From NCBI GenBank assembly GCA_025558095.1, contig JAIVFI010000040.1, positions 372,001 through 436,000 on the forward strand: 64,000 bases of DNA, in the 5' to 3' direction. The position numbers and the translations under genes are program-made. The notes under the pieces were generated by a model. It worked only from the letters and a program-made list of their open reading frames with translations. It did not search any database and was not told where the DNA came from. Positions 21,552-30,956 of the stretch are shown here, one piece after another (the first letter of the stretch is position 1; every line of letters starts with the position of its first letter). Source of the DNA: Hyaloraphidium curvatum (Eukaryota > Monoblepharomycota > Hyaloraphidiomycetes > Hyaloraphidiales > Hyaloraphidiaceae).

Positions 21552-22148
21552 GGTCCTGCGATGGCGCGGGGTGTCAGCCGCGTGTTTGCGCGGTCCCGCG
21601 GCGCATGCACGGCACCCCTGCGCCCGATCGGCGGCCTGCACGATCCCGACGGCCACCTCCGATGTTTATGGGGCCGGCCGCGGGGCGGTGTGCGCGGCGA
21701 CGGGGGGTGCGGTGCGTGCGCCCGGAATTGCGGGACGCGGCGAACCTCGAGTGCGGGCGGCGGGCGGGGCCGGCGGGGCCGGGCGCGGGCGAATCCCGGC
21801 CTGCGAGAGCGGGAAGTGGCGTGCGAGAGGGGGATGGCAGGCCGGAGACGTCCCTCGAGATGTTTGGCGTTGTTTGGCTTTGCCCGCTAGCTTTGGCGAT
21901 TCGGCGCGGCGGGGCGGTGCAGCCGGATAGCCGACAAACAGGACACACCGGCGGAACACCTTCGGCCGCTGAGGCCGCAAATAAGCTGCGGCGCTTGAAG
22001 CGGGACAGTCTTGCTTGTCACTCGGCGGCGGCTGTGCGCAGCGGCGGACAGCAGAGGCCGGAGGACTCACCCCGGCTGACTCGCCGGCGGACGCCATCGC
22101 GGACAGTCTACCGCTGCCGTGGCAATTTCCCCTGCGGACTTTGACAAA
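21552..22148. other. Divergent promoter region kinase / F-box-ankyrin gene
   Basis: About 600 nt, GC-rich, between two outward starts. Frames here are compositional. No clear element is identified. Confidence 0.4.
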
Positions 22149-24509
22149 ATGGACTCTGATGTGCGGGATGCCGGAGTCGGCGATGCCGCGTCGGAGGGTG
22201 CGGAGGGGCCTTCCAACCCCGCAGCGGATCTGGCTCCGGTCCCCGCCGCACGCGACGTTGCGACGCTGGCCACGCTGCCGGCCGAGCTGCTGCCGCCCAT
22301 CTTTGCCCGCGCAATGTGGCCGCCGCTGAGACGGGCCTGCCGCGCGCTGTGGGCCGCCTCGCGGTCGGCCGATGCCCGCGCCGGCTGGATCGTGGCCGTC
22401 AAGGGCGGCGTGCGCTTCGTCTTTTCTCCGGGTGCGCCCGGCGGGACCGCATTTGGTGCGGCGCTGCGCTGCCACCCGCTGCTGGACGACCCCGTCGTGC
22501 TCGATCGGTTGCTGCGCCTGGGCGCCCCGCTAGCCCCGCCCGTGCTCGCCGACGCCGTGCTGGCCGGCCGACGCAGGATGGTCAGCTGGTTCCTCGACAC
22601 GTACGGCGTGCAGGGGCCGCCGCCGGACATGGCGCTCATCGAGCGCCTCGCCGGCCACTTCAGGCGCCTGGCCGTGCCCGCCGACCCCGATTTTGCCCAG
22701 GACGCCGACCCGGAACCGCTGCCGCTGGCCGATGACCCGGACCCGGCGCACGATTCGGACGCCGACCACCTGGTATCGCCCCGCTTCCTCTGCTCCCTCG
22801 TCACGCTGCGTGCCGCCGCCGCCGACGACGTGCGCACGATGCTTCTCCTCTTCCTCCACCCGATCCTCCGCCACGCTTTCCCCGGCGGGCCCGCCCGCGG
22901 CATGCGCATGGACCTGACCGACCCGCTCCTCGCCTGCGGGCGCCGCGGCTCCCTCGCCTGCCTGGAGCTCCTCCTCGCCCTTACCCTCCCCGGCCCCAAC
23001 CTCCCCCGCGAGCTCGCCCACCTCTCCGCGCACTTCTTCCTCCCCGAACCCGCGCTGCAATCCGCCCTCCGCGCCGCCTGCGCGCGGGACCGCCCCGCCG
23101 CCGCCGCGCGGCTCCTCGCCGCCGGCGCCGACCCCAACTCCGACCTCGGCGGGACCGACAACCCGCCCCTCTCGCACGCCTCGTGGCGCGGGCACGCGCG
23201 GTGCGCCCTGGCCCTGCTACGGCACGGCGCCCGCCCGGATCCGCTCAGCCTGTTCCTCGCCAGCTCGCGGGGGCACGTGGCGTGCATGCGGCACATCATC
23301 GCGCACGGCGGGCGCGCGGGGGAGGACCTGCTGTGGTACGCGGGGAGTAGGGGCGAGGAGGGGGTGGTAAGGTTCCTGGTGGGAGAGTGCAGGGTGCCCG
23401 TCGAGGGGTGCGCGGGGATGTGGAGGGTGGGCGGGAGAGCGGACGTGGCGTCGTGGGTGGAGGGGATCGCGAGGCAGGAGGGGGGCAAGGGCATGGGGAG
23501 GCTTGTGGGGGCCGAGGCGGCGGTGCCGGATTCGGCGACGAGGAGGAGGAGCGGGGAAGGGGCGGTGCCGCTGGACGCCATCATCGATTCGCTGGTGCCG
23601 GATGCGCCGAGCGGGGTGCCGAGCGGGATGTTCGATCCGGGGAGGCACAGCGGATGGTTCGGCGGTGGTTACGGCAGTCTGGCTCCGGTGCCGCACCAAC
23701 CCGTCGCCGGGCCTTCCGGGATCTCGTCGGTTTCGGCGTCGGTATCTGTGTCGGCCTCGTCATCGGCGGCTACGTCGGCGTCTTCGTCGACTTCCTCAAG
23801 CCCTGCACCGTCGCTCGCACCGAGTGCACAGCGCCCGGCGGCCTCCAACGCCACCGCCGCCGCCGGCCTCCCACCCCTCCCCTCCTCTTCTTCGATCACC
23901 CCCTCCGTCCTCGCCCAAACGCACCCTCACCTCGCCCCCGCCGCCGTCACCACCGTCTCCCTCAGCGTCACTGAATCCGGCCCCGTCTCGGATGGCCCCA
24001 AGGTGATGGTCACCGCGCCCACGCCCACCTCGGGCACGCGGCACGAGGAGCCGCCCCCGCCTTCGCCGCGCACGCGCAGGTCGCGCCTCGCGCCGCCCGA
24101 TCCGTCTGGCAGGACGGATGCCGGCGCGAGGATGCACGATGCCGCAGCGGGGGGGAGGAAGCGCGGGTCGGTGGTCTACTACGACGACGAAGGGGACGAG
24201 ATCGTTGCCCCCGAGCCCGCGCCGGCCCCGCGCGCAGCGGAAAAGCCGGCCTGGGGCGCTTGGGAAGACGGCTGGGTGGACGTGAGCGACGAGCCGCCCA
24301 AGGGCCGGTCGGCCAAGGGCAAGGAGAAGGCGGAGCACGAGGCGGCGAGGAAGGACGAGGGGCAGGGGACCAAGAGGCCGGGATCGTGGTGCGAGACCGG
24401 GGCTGGGACGAGGGAGGGGATGAGGAGGAGCGCGAGCTACACCTATGGTGGCGGTGCTGGGCACGCGGCGGGGGGTTGGGCGGGGAAGGACAGCTGGGGT
24501 GGGTGGTAG
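22149..24509 (+). CDS. F-box-like protein with degenerate ankyrin repeats
   Basis: Single-exon 786-residue protein. An F-box-like helix near the N-terminus (LATLPAELLPPIFARAMWPP) is followed by weak ankyrin-type helix pairs: DPLLACGRRGSLACLELLLAL, ARLLAAGADPNSDLGG, PLSHASWRGHARCALALLRHG, LFLASSRGHVACMRHIIAHGG and GSRGEEGVVRFLVGE. The second half is low-complexity Ser/Pro/Ala, ending in a Gly/Trp-rich tail. F-box plus ankyrin proteins usually recruit a target to SCF ligases; the target is unknown. I start at the ATG at 22149; the frame extends 10 codons upstream without an ATG. Sequence similarity to the other F-box genes in the window is not obvious. Confidence 0.8.
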   Translation: MDSDVRDAGVGDAASEGAEGPSNPAADLAPVPAARDVATLATLPAELLPPIFARAMWPPLRRACRALWAASRSADARAGWIVAVKGGVRFVFSPGAPGGTAFGAALRCHPLLDDPVVLDRLLRLGAPLAPPVLADAVLAGRRRMVSWFLDTYGVQGPPPDMALIERLAGHFRRLAVPADPDFAQDADPEPLPLADDPDPAHDSDADHLVSPRFLCSLVTLRAAAADDVRTMLLLFLHPILRHAFPGGPARGMRMDLTDPLLACGRRGSLACLELLLALTLPGPNLPRELAHLSAHFFLPEPALQSALRAACARDRPAAAARLLAAGADPNSDLGGTDNPPLSHASWRGHARCALALLRHGARPDPLSLFLASSRGHVACMRHIIAHGGRAGEDLLWYAGSRGEEGVVRFLVGECRVPVEGCAGMWRVGGRADVASWVEGIARQEGGKGMGRLVGAEAAVPDSATRRRSGEGAVPLDAIIDSLVPDAPSGVPSGMFDPGRHSGWFGGGYGSLAPVPHQPVAGPSGISSVSASVSVSASSSAATSASSSTSSSPAPSLAPSAQRPAASNATAAAGLPPLPSSSSITPSVLAQTHPHLAPAAVTTVSLSVTESGPVSDGPKVMVTAPTPTSGTRHEEPPPPSPRTRRSRLAPPDPSGRTDAGARMHDAAAGGRKRGSVVYYDDEGDEIVAPEPAPAPRAAEKPAWGAWEDGWVDVSDEPPKGRSAKGKEKAEHEAARKDEGQGTKRPGSWCETGAGTREGMRRSASYTYGGGAGHAAGGWAGKDSWGGW

Positions 24510-24958
24510 GCGGCGAGAGGCGGTGGGGCGCGACTTTCGGCATTAGAGCGGATTCGTGGCATGGATTTTGGAATCCCCGTCGCATAGTCCAGCTGCAGTT
24601 CAGTTTGCCCTCCCGACGAGCGTCCAGGATGTCGGCACCGGCGTGACGATGTGCTGAGGACCCGTCGAGGTGAGGTGCTGTGCCGCTGCGCCACATCCTC
24701 CCGCCCCCTTTCCCAGAGGAAGTCCACAAACGGAACGGAGACTGACGGAGCGGAAGTCATCCGCGGCGCAGCATGGACGGTACCATATAGTCCGGAGGCC
24801 ATCGACTCGTCGAGAAATATCAAACCAACGCACACGGGATCTACAGTTCGTCGCCTCCCTCAAGGCGCAGCGAGCGCCCATCCCGCCCGACCACAGAAAG
24901 CGGTCGCCCACCCAACATTCCCGTTCCTGTACAGCGCATACCGCACGCGCGCCCTAAA
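24510..24958. other. Intergenic, less GC-rich
   Basis: About 450 nt, somewhat AT-richer near 24780-24840 (ccatatag, gaaatatcaaac), which could hold the promoter of the GPI protein. No gene seen. Confidence 0.4.
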
Positions 24959-25624
24959 ATGCTGCTCCTCGCCGTTTTCCTCTGCGTCGCTGCCGCCGCC
25001 GGCGCCGCGGCCGACTCCATCGTGGTTCCCGTGCGCGTGTCTCCCAACACGCCATACCTCTTCACGCCGTCCGCCGCATCCGGTTACTGCGCCTCCTTTG
25101 CCTTCAACATGCCAGCCAACGCCTCGGGCCGCATCCGGGTGGCCTGGGCGCCGGCGGTCGCCGGCGCCGTGACGATCGCGTGGGGCGACACCGTCCCCGC
25201 CACGAACGGCACGCCGAGCACGCCGTGCCGCACGCCCGACTCGAAGGTGGACAAGATCTCGGCGTCGTCGGTACCGGTGGAACCCGTGACGGGCAACGGC
25301 ACCGGCTCCCAGATAATCGAGACGACTTTGGACTGTTATCTCGCCCCCGCAACCATCTTTGTCTCGTTCGCCACGCAATGGGACGTGCCCAACCCGAACC
25401 TGTTGAACTCGACCACGCCCCGCACACTGAGCTTCAACCTCACGACGGAGGCGCCGCGCAACCCGTGCCTGCAGTTCGCAGGCACGAGCACGACGTCGAC
25501 ATCCGCGACGGCCACGGCGACGGCCACGGCGACCAGCTCCAGACCGGCGGCGGCCGGCAGGATGGGATTCAGCGTGTGGACTGTTGCCCTGGGTGCCGCG
25601 TTGGCCGTTGCATCCCTGGCCTGA
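24959..25624 (+). CDS. GPI-anchored cell-wall protein, unknown function
   Basis: Single-exon 221-residue protein with the full topology of a fungal GPI protein. Residues 1-19 are a signal peptide (MLLLAVFLCVAAAAGAAADS). An about 150-residue beta-rich ectodomain carries several cysteines (SGYCASF, TPCRTPD, LDCYLAP, NPCLQFA) and N-glycosylation sequons (NAS, NGT, NST, NLT). A Thr/Ser/Ala stalk and a hydrophobic C-terminal tail without charged end (VWTVALGAALAVASLA) follow. I do not recognise the ectodomain family. It is unrelated by eye to the cysteine ectodomain shared at 48-54 kb. Confidence 0.88.
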   Translation: MLLLAVFLCVAAAAGAAADSIVVPVRVSPNTPYLFTPSAASGYCASFAFNMPANASGRIRVAWAPAVAGAVTIAWGDTVPATNGTPSTPCRTPDSKVDKISASSVPVEPVTGNGTGSQIIETTLDCYLAPATIFVSFATQWDVPNPNLLNSTTPRTLSFNLTTEAPRNPCLQFAGTSTTSTSATATATATATSSRPAAAGRMGFSVWTVALGAALAVASLA

Positions 25625-25685
25625 TTGATTCTATGCCGAAATTGTATGCGAGGCAAACGTGGTATTGCTTATCTATCCATCGTCC

Positions 25686-28253
25686 TCAGTCGCCAGCAGC
25701 AGCAGCTTCAACAGCATCCTCCATGTTTGAGTGGAAGAAGCGCCCCGCGAGGGGCGCCGCGGCCTCGATCACGTCCTCCGCCGACGTCGGCTCGCCCTCA
25801 TGCACATCTTCCCCGTGCACTGCTGAAGCCTGCAGATCGCCTGCAGACCCAGCTCCAGGAAGTTGGTCCATCGCCGTCCCTGCCTCCATGTCCGTCCGCG
25901 CCTGCGCCTCCTCCTCCACCTGCCCCTCCCTCCGACCGAACCGCAGCACGGGCACGGCCCTCCACAAGCGGAAGCTCGCGCCCCCCTTTCCATCCTTCCC
26001 ACCAGCCACCTCCATCTCCGGCCTCTCCGGCACCTTCTCCATCCTCCGCTCCTCCACCACCGGCACCGGGACCTGCGCCGCGACCAACCCCGCCCGCACG
26101 AGCACCCTCCTCACCCTCCTCCTCGCATGCACAAAGTGCATCCGCGCGCCCGGCGGGCCGGCGCGGCGGGAAGCGTCGGCGAGGAGGTCCAGGAGCGCCT
26201 GTGCGCCGGTGGAGTCGACGGCGTTGACGGCGGAGAGGTCGAGGATGATCGCGCGGAGGGCGGGGAGATCGGGCTGCTCGTACGAAGGGGAGGGGAGCGG
26301 TGCGGGGGATGGCGAAGGGGAGGGAGCGACGGCGGTGGAGACGAGGGAGGCGGCGCCGGAGCTGCGCCGGGAGTCCGGGGCATCGGGGGGTGCCGGCACG
26401 CAGAGAGATCCGTCGTCCGGGTCCTTGGTTCCGGGCACTTCGCTCTTGGAGTCCGAGTCGGCGACCACCACCTCGATCTCCGGCATCCCCGCCCCGCCGG
26501 CCCGCGCCGCCGCGTTCCACTCCGCCACGATCGGCCCCACCATGCCCGCAAACTCCCCGTCGACCTCCCACCGCCTGGCTTTGCCGCCGTACCCCTCCCA
26601 CTTCCTCCCCCTCGCCGCCCTCCCCCCGACCTCGCCCTCCCGGGGCGCCAGGTCCCTCGTGCACGCGACCACGGCGTCCCACACCTCCCCGCGGATCCGC
26701 TCCGAGTTGGCGTACACCAGCGACTCCTCCGGCCGGAACACCAGGATGCCCGGCGGCGGCGCCCCGGCCTGCGTGCGCTCGCGGGCCGAGATCCATTCCC
26801 CCGTCGCCGAGTCGCGGACGAGGATCGAATACGGCGGGAAGGCCAGCCGGAGGAGGAGGAAAGCGAGGGCAAGGAGGATGGAGACCTGTACGGCGAGCTC
26901 GATGGTCATGATCACGCAGAGGAGGACGGTCACGAGGGTGACGGTGAAATCGGCGGGGCTGATGCGCCACAGACGGACGAAGAAAGCGGGGGGGCTGACG
27001 AGCTCGGTGATCCCGTGCATGATGACCGCCGCGAGCGTCGAAATGGGTATCCAGTAGAACACGGGTCCGAGGACAAAGGCGGCGAGGAGCACGATGCAGC
27101 CCGCGAGGATCCCGCTGAGGGGCGTGCGCACCCCGGCCTGGCTGTTGATGGCCGTGCGGGAGTAGCTCCCCGTCACCGGAAACGAGCCGAAGAAGCTGCC
27201 GGCGACGTTTACCGCCCCGACGGCGAGCGATTCCTGGCTCGGCGAGATCCGGTACCCGTTGATGCGCGCGAAGGATTTGCCGACCGAGATGTGCTCGAGC
27301 AGGGCGAGCAGCACGATGACCGGGACGCCGGAGAGGGCGGCGGAGGCGATCGCAGGATCGGAGAGCGGCGGCGGGCCGACGGTGGAGAAACCGGTCGGGA
27401 CGCGCATGAGAATGCCCATGGCGGGGGAAGCGGGGGTGGCGCGGTTGATGAGCCACGAGATAAAGGTGGCGACGAGCACGACGAGGGCGAAGCGGGCGAC
27501 GCCGAGGAACCACCAGAACAGGCTGCGCTTGGCGTACCGGCGCGCGGCGTACTTGGTGCTCACCAGCGCCGCGGCGGAGACCAGGCCAAAGACGCAATCC
27601 ACCCAGTTTGCCGTGCCGATGTTGCGGAAGATGCTGACGACGACCTGGTAGGTGTTTGCGCGGTTGCTGACGCCGTTGATCCCGAAGAGGGCCGGGATCT
27701 GGGAGATGACGACCGTCACGGCGCCCCCCGTGGTGAAGCCCGCGACCACCGGGCCCGGGAGGAACTCGAGGACGAACCCCAGGCGGAGCAGGCCGATGCC
27801 GAGCATCACGATACCGGCGAGGAGCGCCATGGTCGTGGCCACGGCGACGTTCATCTGCGTCGACCCGCTCGGGTTGACCCGCGCGAGGATCTGCCCCGTC
27901 GCGAGGGCGTTGACGGCCGTGGGGCCGATGGTGAGGTCTTTGGAGGTGGCGAAAAGGAAGTAGAGCAGCACGCCGGCGAAGGACGAGTAGAGCCCGTACT
28001 CCGGGGGCAGCCCGGCCAACCTCGCCAGGGCCAGACATTGGGGAACGACAAAGAGGCCGATCGTGAATCCGGCGGTGGCGTCGCCGAGCGCCCACTGCGC
28101 ATCGTAGCGCGGCAGCCACGCCGCGAACGGGAAGAGGGCGGAGAGGTACCGCGCCGTGCGGCTGGGCAGCGACCGGGCGAACCGCGACAGGTCGTCCCGC
28201 GTCCACGCGTCCCGCTCGTCGTCCTCCGCTGCGGAGCCCTCTGTGCCGCCCAT
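25686..28253 (-). CDS. SulP-family sulfate/anion transporter with STAS domain
   Basis: Plasma-membrane or vacuolar anion transporter, 855 residues, apparently one exon. The membrane domain has the SulP signatures GLFVVPQCLALARLAGLPPE, GLYSSFAGVLLYFLFATSKD and IGPTAVNALATGQIL, about 12 hydrophobic helices, and GVNVAGSFFGSFPVTGSYSRT-like residues in the middle. The C-terminal STAS domain has the anti-sigma-antagonist motif ILDLSAVNAVDSTGAQALLDL. A long acidic/Ser/Pro insertion splits the STAS region, as in eukaryotic SulP proteins. The frame is open 126 codons upstream, but the ATG at 28253 (MGGTEGSA) is the sensible start. The long frames opposite this gene are shadows. Confidence 0.92.
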   Translation of the reverse strand: MGGTEGSAAEDDERDAWTRDDLSRFARSLPSRTARYLSALFPFAAWLPRYDAQWALGDATAGFTIGLFVVPQCLALARLAGLPPEYGLYSSFAGVLLYFLFATSKDLTIGPTAVNALATGQILARVNPSGSTQMNVAVATTMALLAGIVMLGIGLLRLGFVLEFLPGPVVAGFTTGGAVTVVISQIPALFGINGVSNRANTYQVVVSIFRNIGTANWVDCVFGLVSAAALVSTKYAARRYAKRSLFWWFLGVARFALVVLVATFISWLINRATPASPAMGILMRVPTGFSTVGPPPLSDPAIASAALSGVPVIVLLALLEHISVGKSFARINGYRISPSQESLAVGAVNVAGSFFGSFPVTGSYSRTAINSQAGVRTPLSGILAGCIVLLAAFVLGPVFYWIPISTLAAVIMHGITELVSPPAFFVRLWRISPADFTVTLVTVLLCVIMTIELAVQVSILLALAFLLLRLAFPPYSILVRDSATGEWISARERTQAGAPPPGILVFRPEESLVYANSERIRGEVWDAVVACTRDLAPREGEVGGRAARGRKWEGYGGKARRWEVDGEFAGMVGPIVAEWNAAARAGGAGMPEIEVVVADSDSKSEVPGTKDPDDGSLCVPAPPDAPDSRRSSGAASLVSTAVAPSPSPSPAPLPSPSYEQPDLPALRAIILDLSAVNAVDSTGAQALLDLLADASRRAGPPGARMHFVHARRRVRRVLVRAGLVAAQVPVPVVEERRMEKVPERPEMEVAGGKDGKGGASFRLWRAVPVLRFGRREGQVEEEAQARTDMEAGTAMDQLPGAGSAGDLQASAVHGEDVHEGEPTSAEDVIEAAAPLAGRFFHSNMEDAVEAAAAGD

Positions 28254-28490
28254 TGCCGCGATCTGCGGTGCCGGTGGCCGGGCGGCGGTGCCCCTGCGCT
28301 GGGCGCTGCAGCGTGCAGCCTTCGACTCCGATTTCGATCCCGGTCGGGCGCGCCGCCTCAAGCATTGATAAATACAGACTGCGACAAGCAGCCACTCGAC
28401 AAGCAGCTGCTCCGCTGCCGCGGAGTTACCCCGCTGCCTCGGCGGGCTTTGCCACAGCGGGCGGCCCGCGGTAACTCCGACCGCTTCTCC

Positions 28491-29413
28491 ATGGAGCCGC
28501 CGCCAACACCGTCGGGGCGCCCTCCGCCGCCCGCGGGTCCCGGCCGGCCCGGCACAGCCGCGCTGTCGCTGCTGCAGGGCGCGTCGGGCCTCGCGTTCGC
28601 CGCCTTTGCCGCCGCGCACTTTGCGGGCCACCTCTGCGTGCCCTTTGCGCGCTCGATCGCCGACGCCGACGCGGCGGTCGCGATGCTGAGGTGCGCCGGC
28701 CCCCCCGTGGCGCGTGGCATCCGCTGAACGGAGGCTGGGCGGCAGGCGCTTCTACCAGCACCCGCTGCTCGAGCCCGCCCTCGTGCCGCTGGCGCTGTCG
28801 GTGCACGTGGGCGCCGGCGCCGCCCTGGCGAGCCGCAGATGGCCGGCCGACAAGATCGCCCCCGACGGAGGACCCCAGCCCAGCGCACGCGCGATCGACG
28901 CGTGGTCACGCGAGCGCCAGCGCGCCTCGGGATGGCTGCTCGCCCTCCTCGTCCCCTTCCACGCCGCAGGCAGCCGCGGCGTGGCGCTGGCGCTCTTCGA
29001 CGATCCCAAGCGGATGGGTGGGCCCCTTTTCGCTGGGTCTCACTCGGCCGCGACCAACTGTTCCCAACCCGCCAGGCTACGTCTACCCCCTCTCCTACAT
29101 GTCCCGCCTCCCCGCACTCCTCCTCCCCGCATTCTCCTCCGTTTTCCTCCTGCTCGCCTTTCCGGGCGCGTACCACCTCTCGCACGGCGTCCGCCTCGCA
29201 CTGGCCTCCCTCCGCGCGCGGTTCCCGTCGATGAGGGCGCTCCCCCAACCGAACGACATAGCGTCGACGTGGACGGCAAGGGTGCTAGCGTTCGGGACCG
29301 CGGGGGCGCTGCTCACGATGCTGGGATGGGCAAGGGGCTGGTTCGGCCTGCTGGACGCCCGGACGGCGGAGGGCGTGGCGTACGTCTCGGAGCGCCTACC
29401 GCTCCCTTTCTAG
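28491..29413 (+). CDS. Mcp1-like transmembrane protein (formerly DUF1691)
   Basis: Mitochondrial outer-membrane-type protein; yeast Mcp1 is linked to mitochondria-vacuole contact and lipid homeostasis. Exons 28491-28690, 28734-29017 and 29076-29413 give 273 residues. Intron 1 is only 43 nt, yet joins AML|RLGGRRFYQHPLLEPALVPL exactly in the family pattern. The family hallmarks are LLQGASGLAFAAFAAAHFAG, the RRFYQHPLLEP motif, LSVHVGAGAA and GYVYPLSYMSRLPALLLP. Three to five hydrophobic helices are visible. It starts 237 nt from the divergent SulP gene. Confidence 0.88.
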
Positions 29414-29427
29414 TGCCGGCAAACACG

Positions 29428-30874
29428 CTACTTGGGTTCGAATGCGCCCACGTTGAACATGACCTTGACCGCCCCTACGTCCTTGTCCCGACCGGCGCGG
29501 TCGCAGTGCTCGAACTCCTCGTTCCCCTTGGACAGGTCCGAGATGCGGTGCGAGACGAAATGCTTGCAGTCTGTCCGCCGGTCGGCCTGCAGCTTGAGCG
29601 CGTCACCGTAGCAGTTGACCTCCCTGTCTGGAACCCCGATCAGACAGGCCAGCAGGTCCGCGGCGGGCGACCCACAGGCGAAGCAGCCCCTCAAATCGAT
29701 CTCCTTGTGCGAAATCTCCAGCATCGGCGTCGCCGGGCTCGTCGAGCCCATCCCCACGACCGCCACGACACCCCTCGGCTTCACGATCCTGACGGCCGCC
29801 GCGAGCGTCGACGGGAAGCTGGCGGCATCCAAGACCACGTCCACGACCCCGTTGGCAAAGGCACCGCGGGCTTTTTCAGCCAGGGCGGGGAGATCGTTGG
29901 CCAAAGCCTGGTCGATCGCGAGGCCGCCGATCTTCTGCTGCGATTCGGAGGGGTCGATCACGCCCTCGGGCGGCCTGTAGTCCCTCGCCGTCTCCATCCT
30001 GGCCCTGCTGAGATCCGCCGCGATTATCTGCTTCGGCGGGATCCCCAAGGCGAGCAGGCACGCGACCACCGCCAGCCCGACGGGGCCGCAGCCCAGCACC
30101 ACGACGTTCGACTTCTTGCCCTCGGGGGAGTCCAGCCCGGCGCGCCGGCACGCGTTCAGGCCGACGGCGAGGGGCTCGTTGTACGCGGCTTCCTCGTCCG
30201 AGACGTGGTCCGGGATCGGGTAGCAGAGGGCGGCGGGGTGGTTCGCGAACCTGGGAAGGGTGGATCAGCGGCTGTGTCGCAGGGTCGCCGGCGGACCCAC
30301 TTGACGAGGAGCCCGTAGTACGTGTAGCTGCAGGGTGTTACGTGCAGATAGCGAGGAGAAGGAAGCAGGAGGGAAAACGAATGGAGAAGATTCAGATGGA
30401 AAGAGGCAAGTGCCGGGGCAACCACTCACGGATGAAGCGCCACCCTGCCACCTTCACGTTCGTCAACCCCGGCCCAACCTTCAGCACCCGCCCCGATGCT
30501 TCATGACCCATCACGACTCCTAGCGGGATATCCAGCCCTCCCCATTGCCCGTCGTGCCAGCAGTGAAGATCGCTCCCGCAGATGCCGCAGAACGACACGG
30601 CCACCTGCACCTCGCCCTTCTTCGGCTCCAGAGGATACGCCCGGGCTTCGGCGCGCAGGTCGTGCTTCCCGTGCAGCACGTGCTTCCCGTGCAGCACGAT
30701 GGCCCAGTTTTTGGGCGTGGGGCCGTCGGCGCCGGCGTTGGCGACGAACGGGCCGGGGGGGAGGATCGCCGTCGACGGGTTGTCGGGGGCGCCGAGGCGG
30801 ACGTCTGCGTGTGGGATCGTCAGCACGCGAAGAATGGAAGGGAGAAGGAGGTACGGACAGTCCGCGAGCTCCAT
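29428..30874 (-). CDS. Polyol (sorbitol/xylitol-type) dehydrogenase, structural-zinc lobe missing
   Basis: Medium-chain zinc alcohol dehydrogenase. Exons 30874-30444, 30327-30301 and 30250-29428 give 426 residues in this model. Catalytic zinc ligands are present: CGICGSDLHCWHDG, MGHEASG and YNEPLAVG. The Rossmann motif is VVVLGCGPVGLAV. After GLTNVKVAG the protein jumps directly to YTYYGLLVKFANHPA. The expected GDRVAIEPG loop and the four-cysteine structural-zinc lobe (about 45 residues) are absent, and no frame in the 116-nt intron encodes them. The 5' end is uncertain: the first 60 residues contain little family sequence and may hide an intron. It overlaps no neighbour and diverges from the aminotransferase. 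Confidence 0.8.
30661..30696 (-). repeat. In-frame 18-nt tandem duplication in polyol dehydrogenase
   Basis: The 18-mer cgtgcttcccgtgcagca is repeated perfectly at 30661-30678 and 30679-30696. It doubles a six-residue segment of the protein (VLHGKHVLHGKH on the coding strand). Perfect identity indicates a recent slippage event. Confidence 0.9.
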
Positions 30875-30956
30875 TTTCGAATGCGGATTCTGGGCGGGAG
30901 ACGGTCGACCTTTTGAGAGCCCGCGTTCCGCTCCGGGCCGCCACACTCCGGGAGCG

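Noticed and set aside
23718-23812. Transmembrane-like peptide (VGFGVGICVGLVIGGYVGVF) in a shifted frame of the F-box/ankyrin gene
   Set aside because: It arises from TCG/GTC-rich serine codons read one base off; no splice sites lead into it.
25863-28727. 954-codon plus-strand frame opposite the SulP transporter (and an 865-codon third frame)
   Set aside because: Composition is Arg/Gly/Asp/His shadow of a GC-rich coding strand; no motif; the minus-strand frame has unmistakable SulP signatures.
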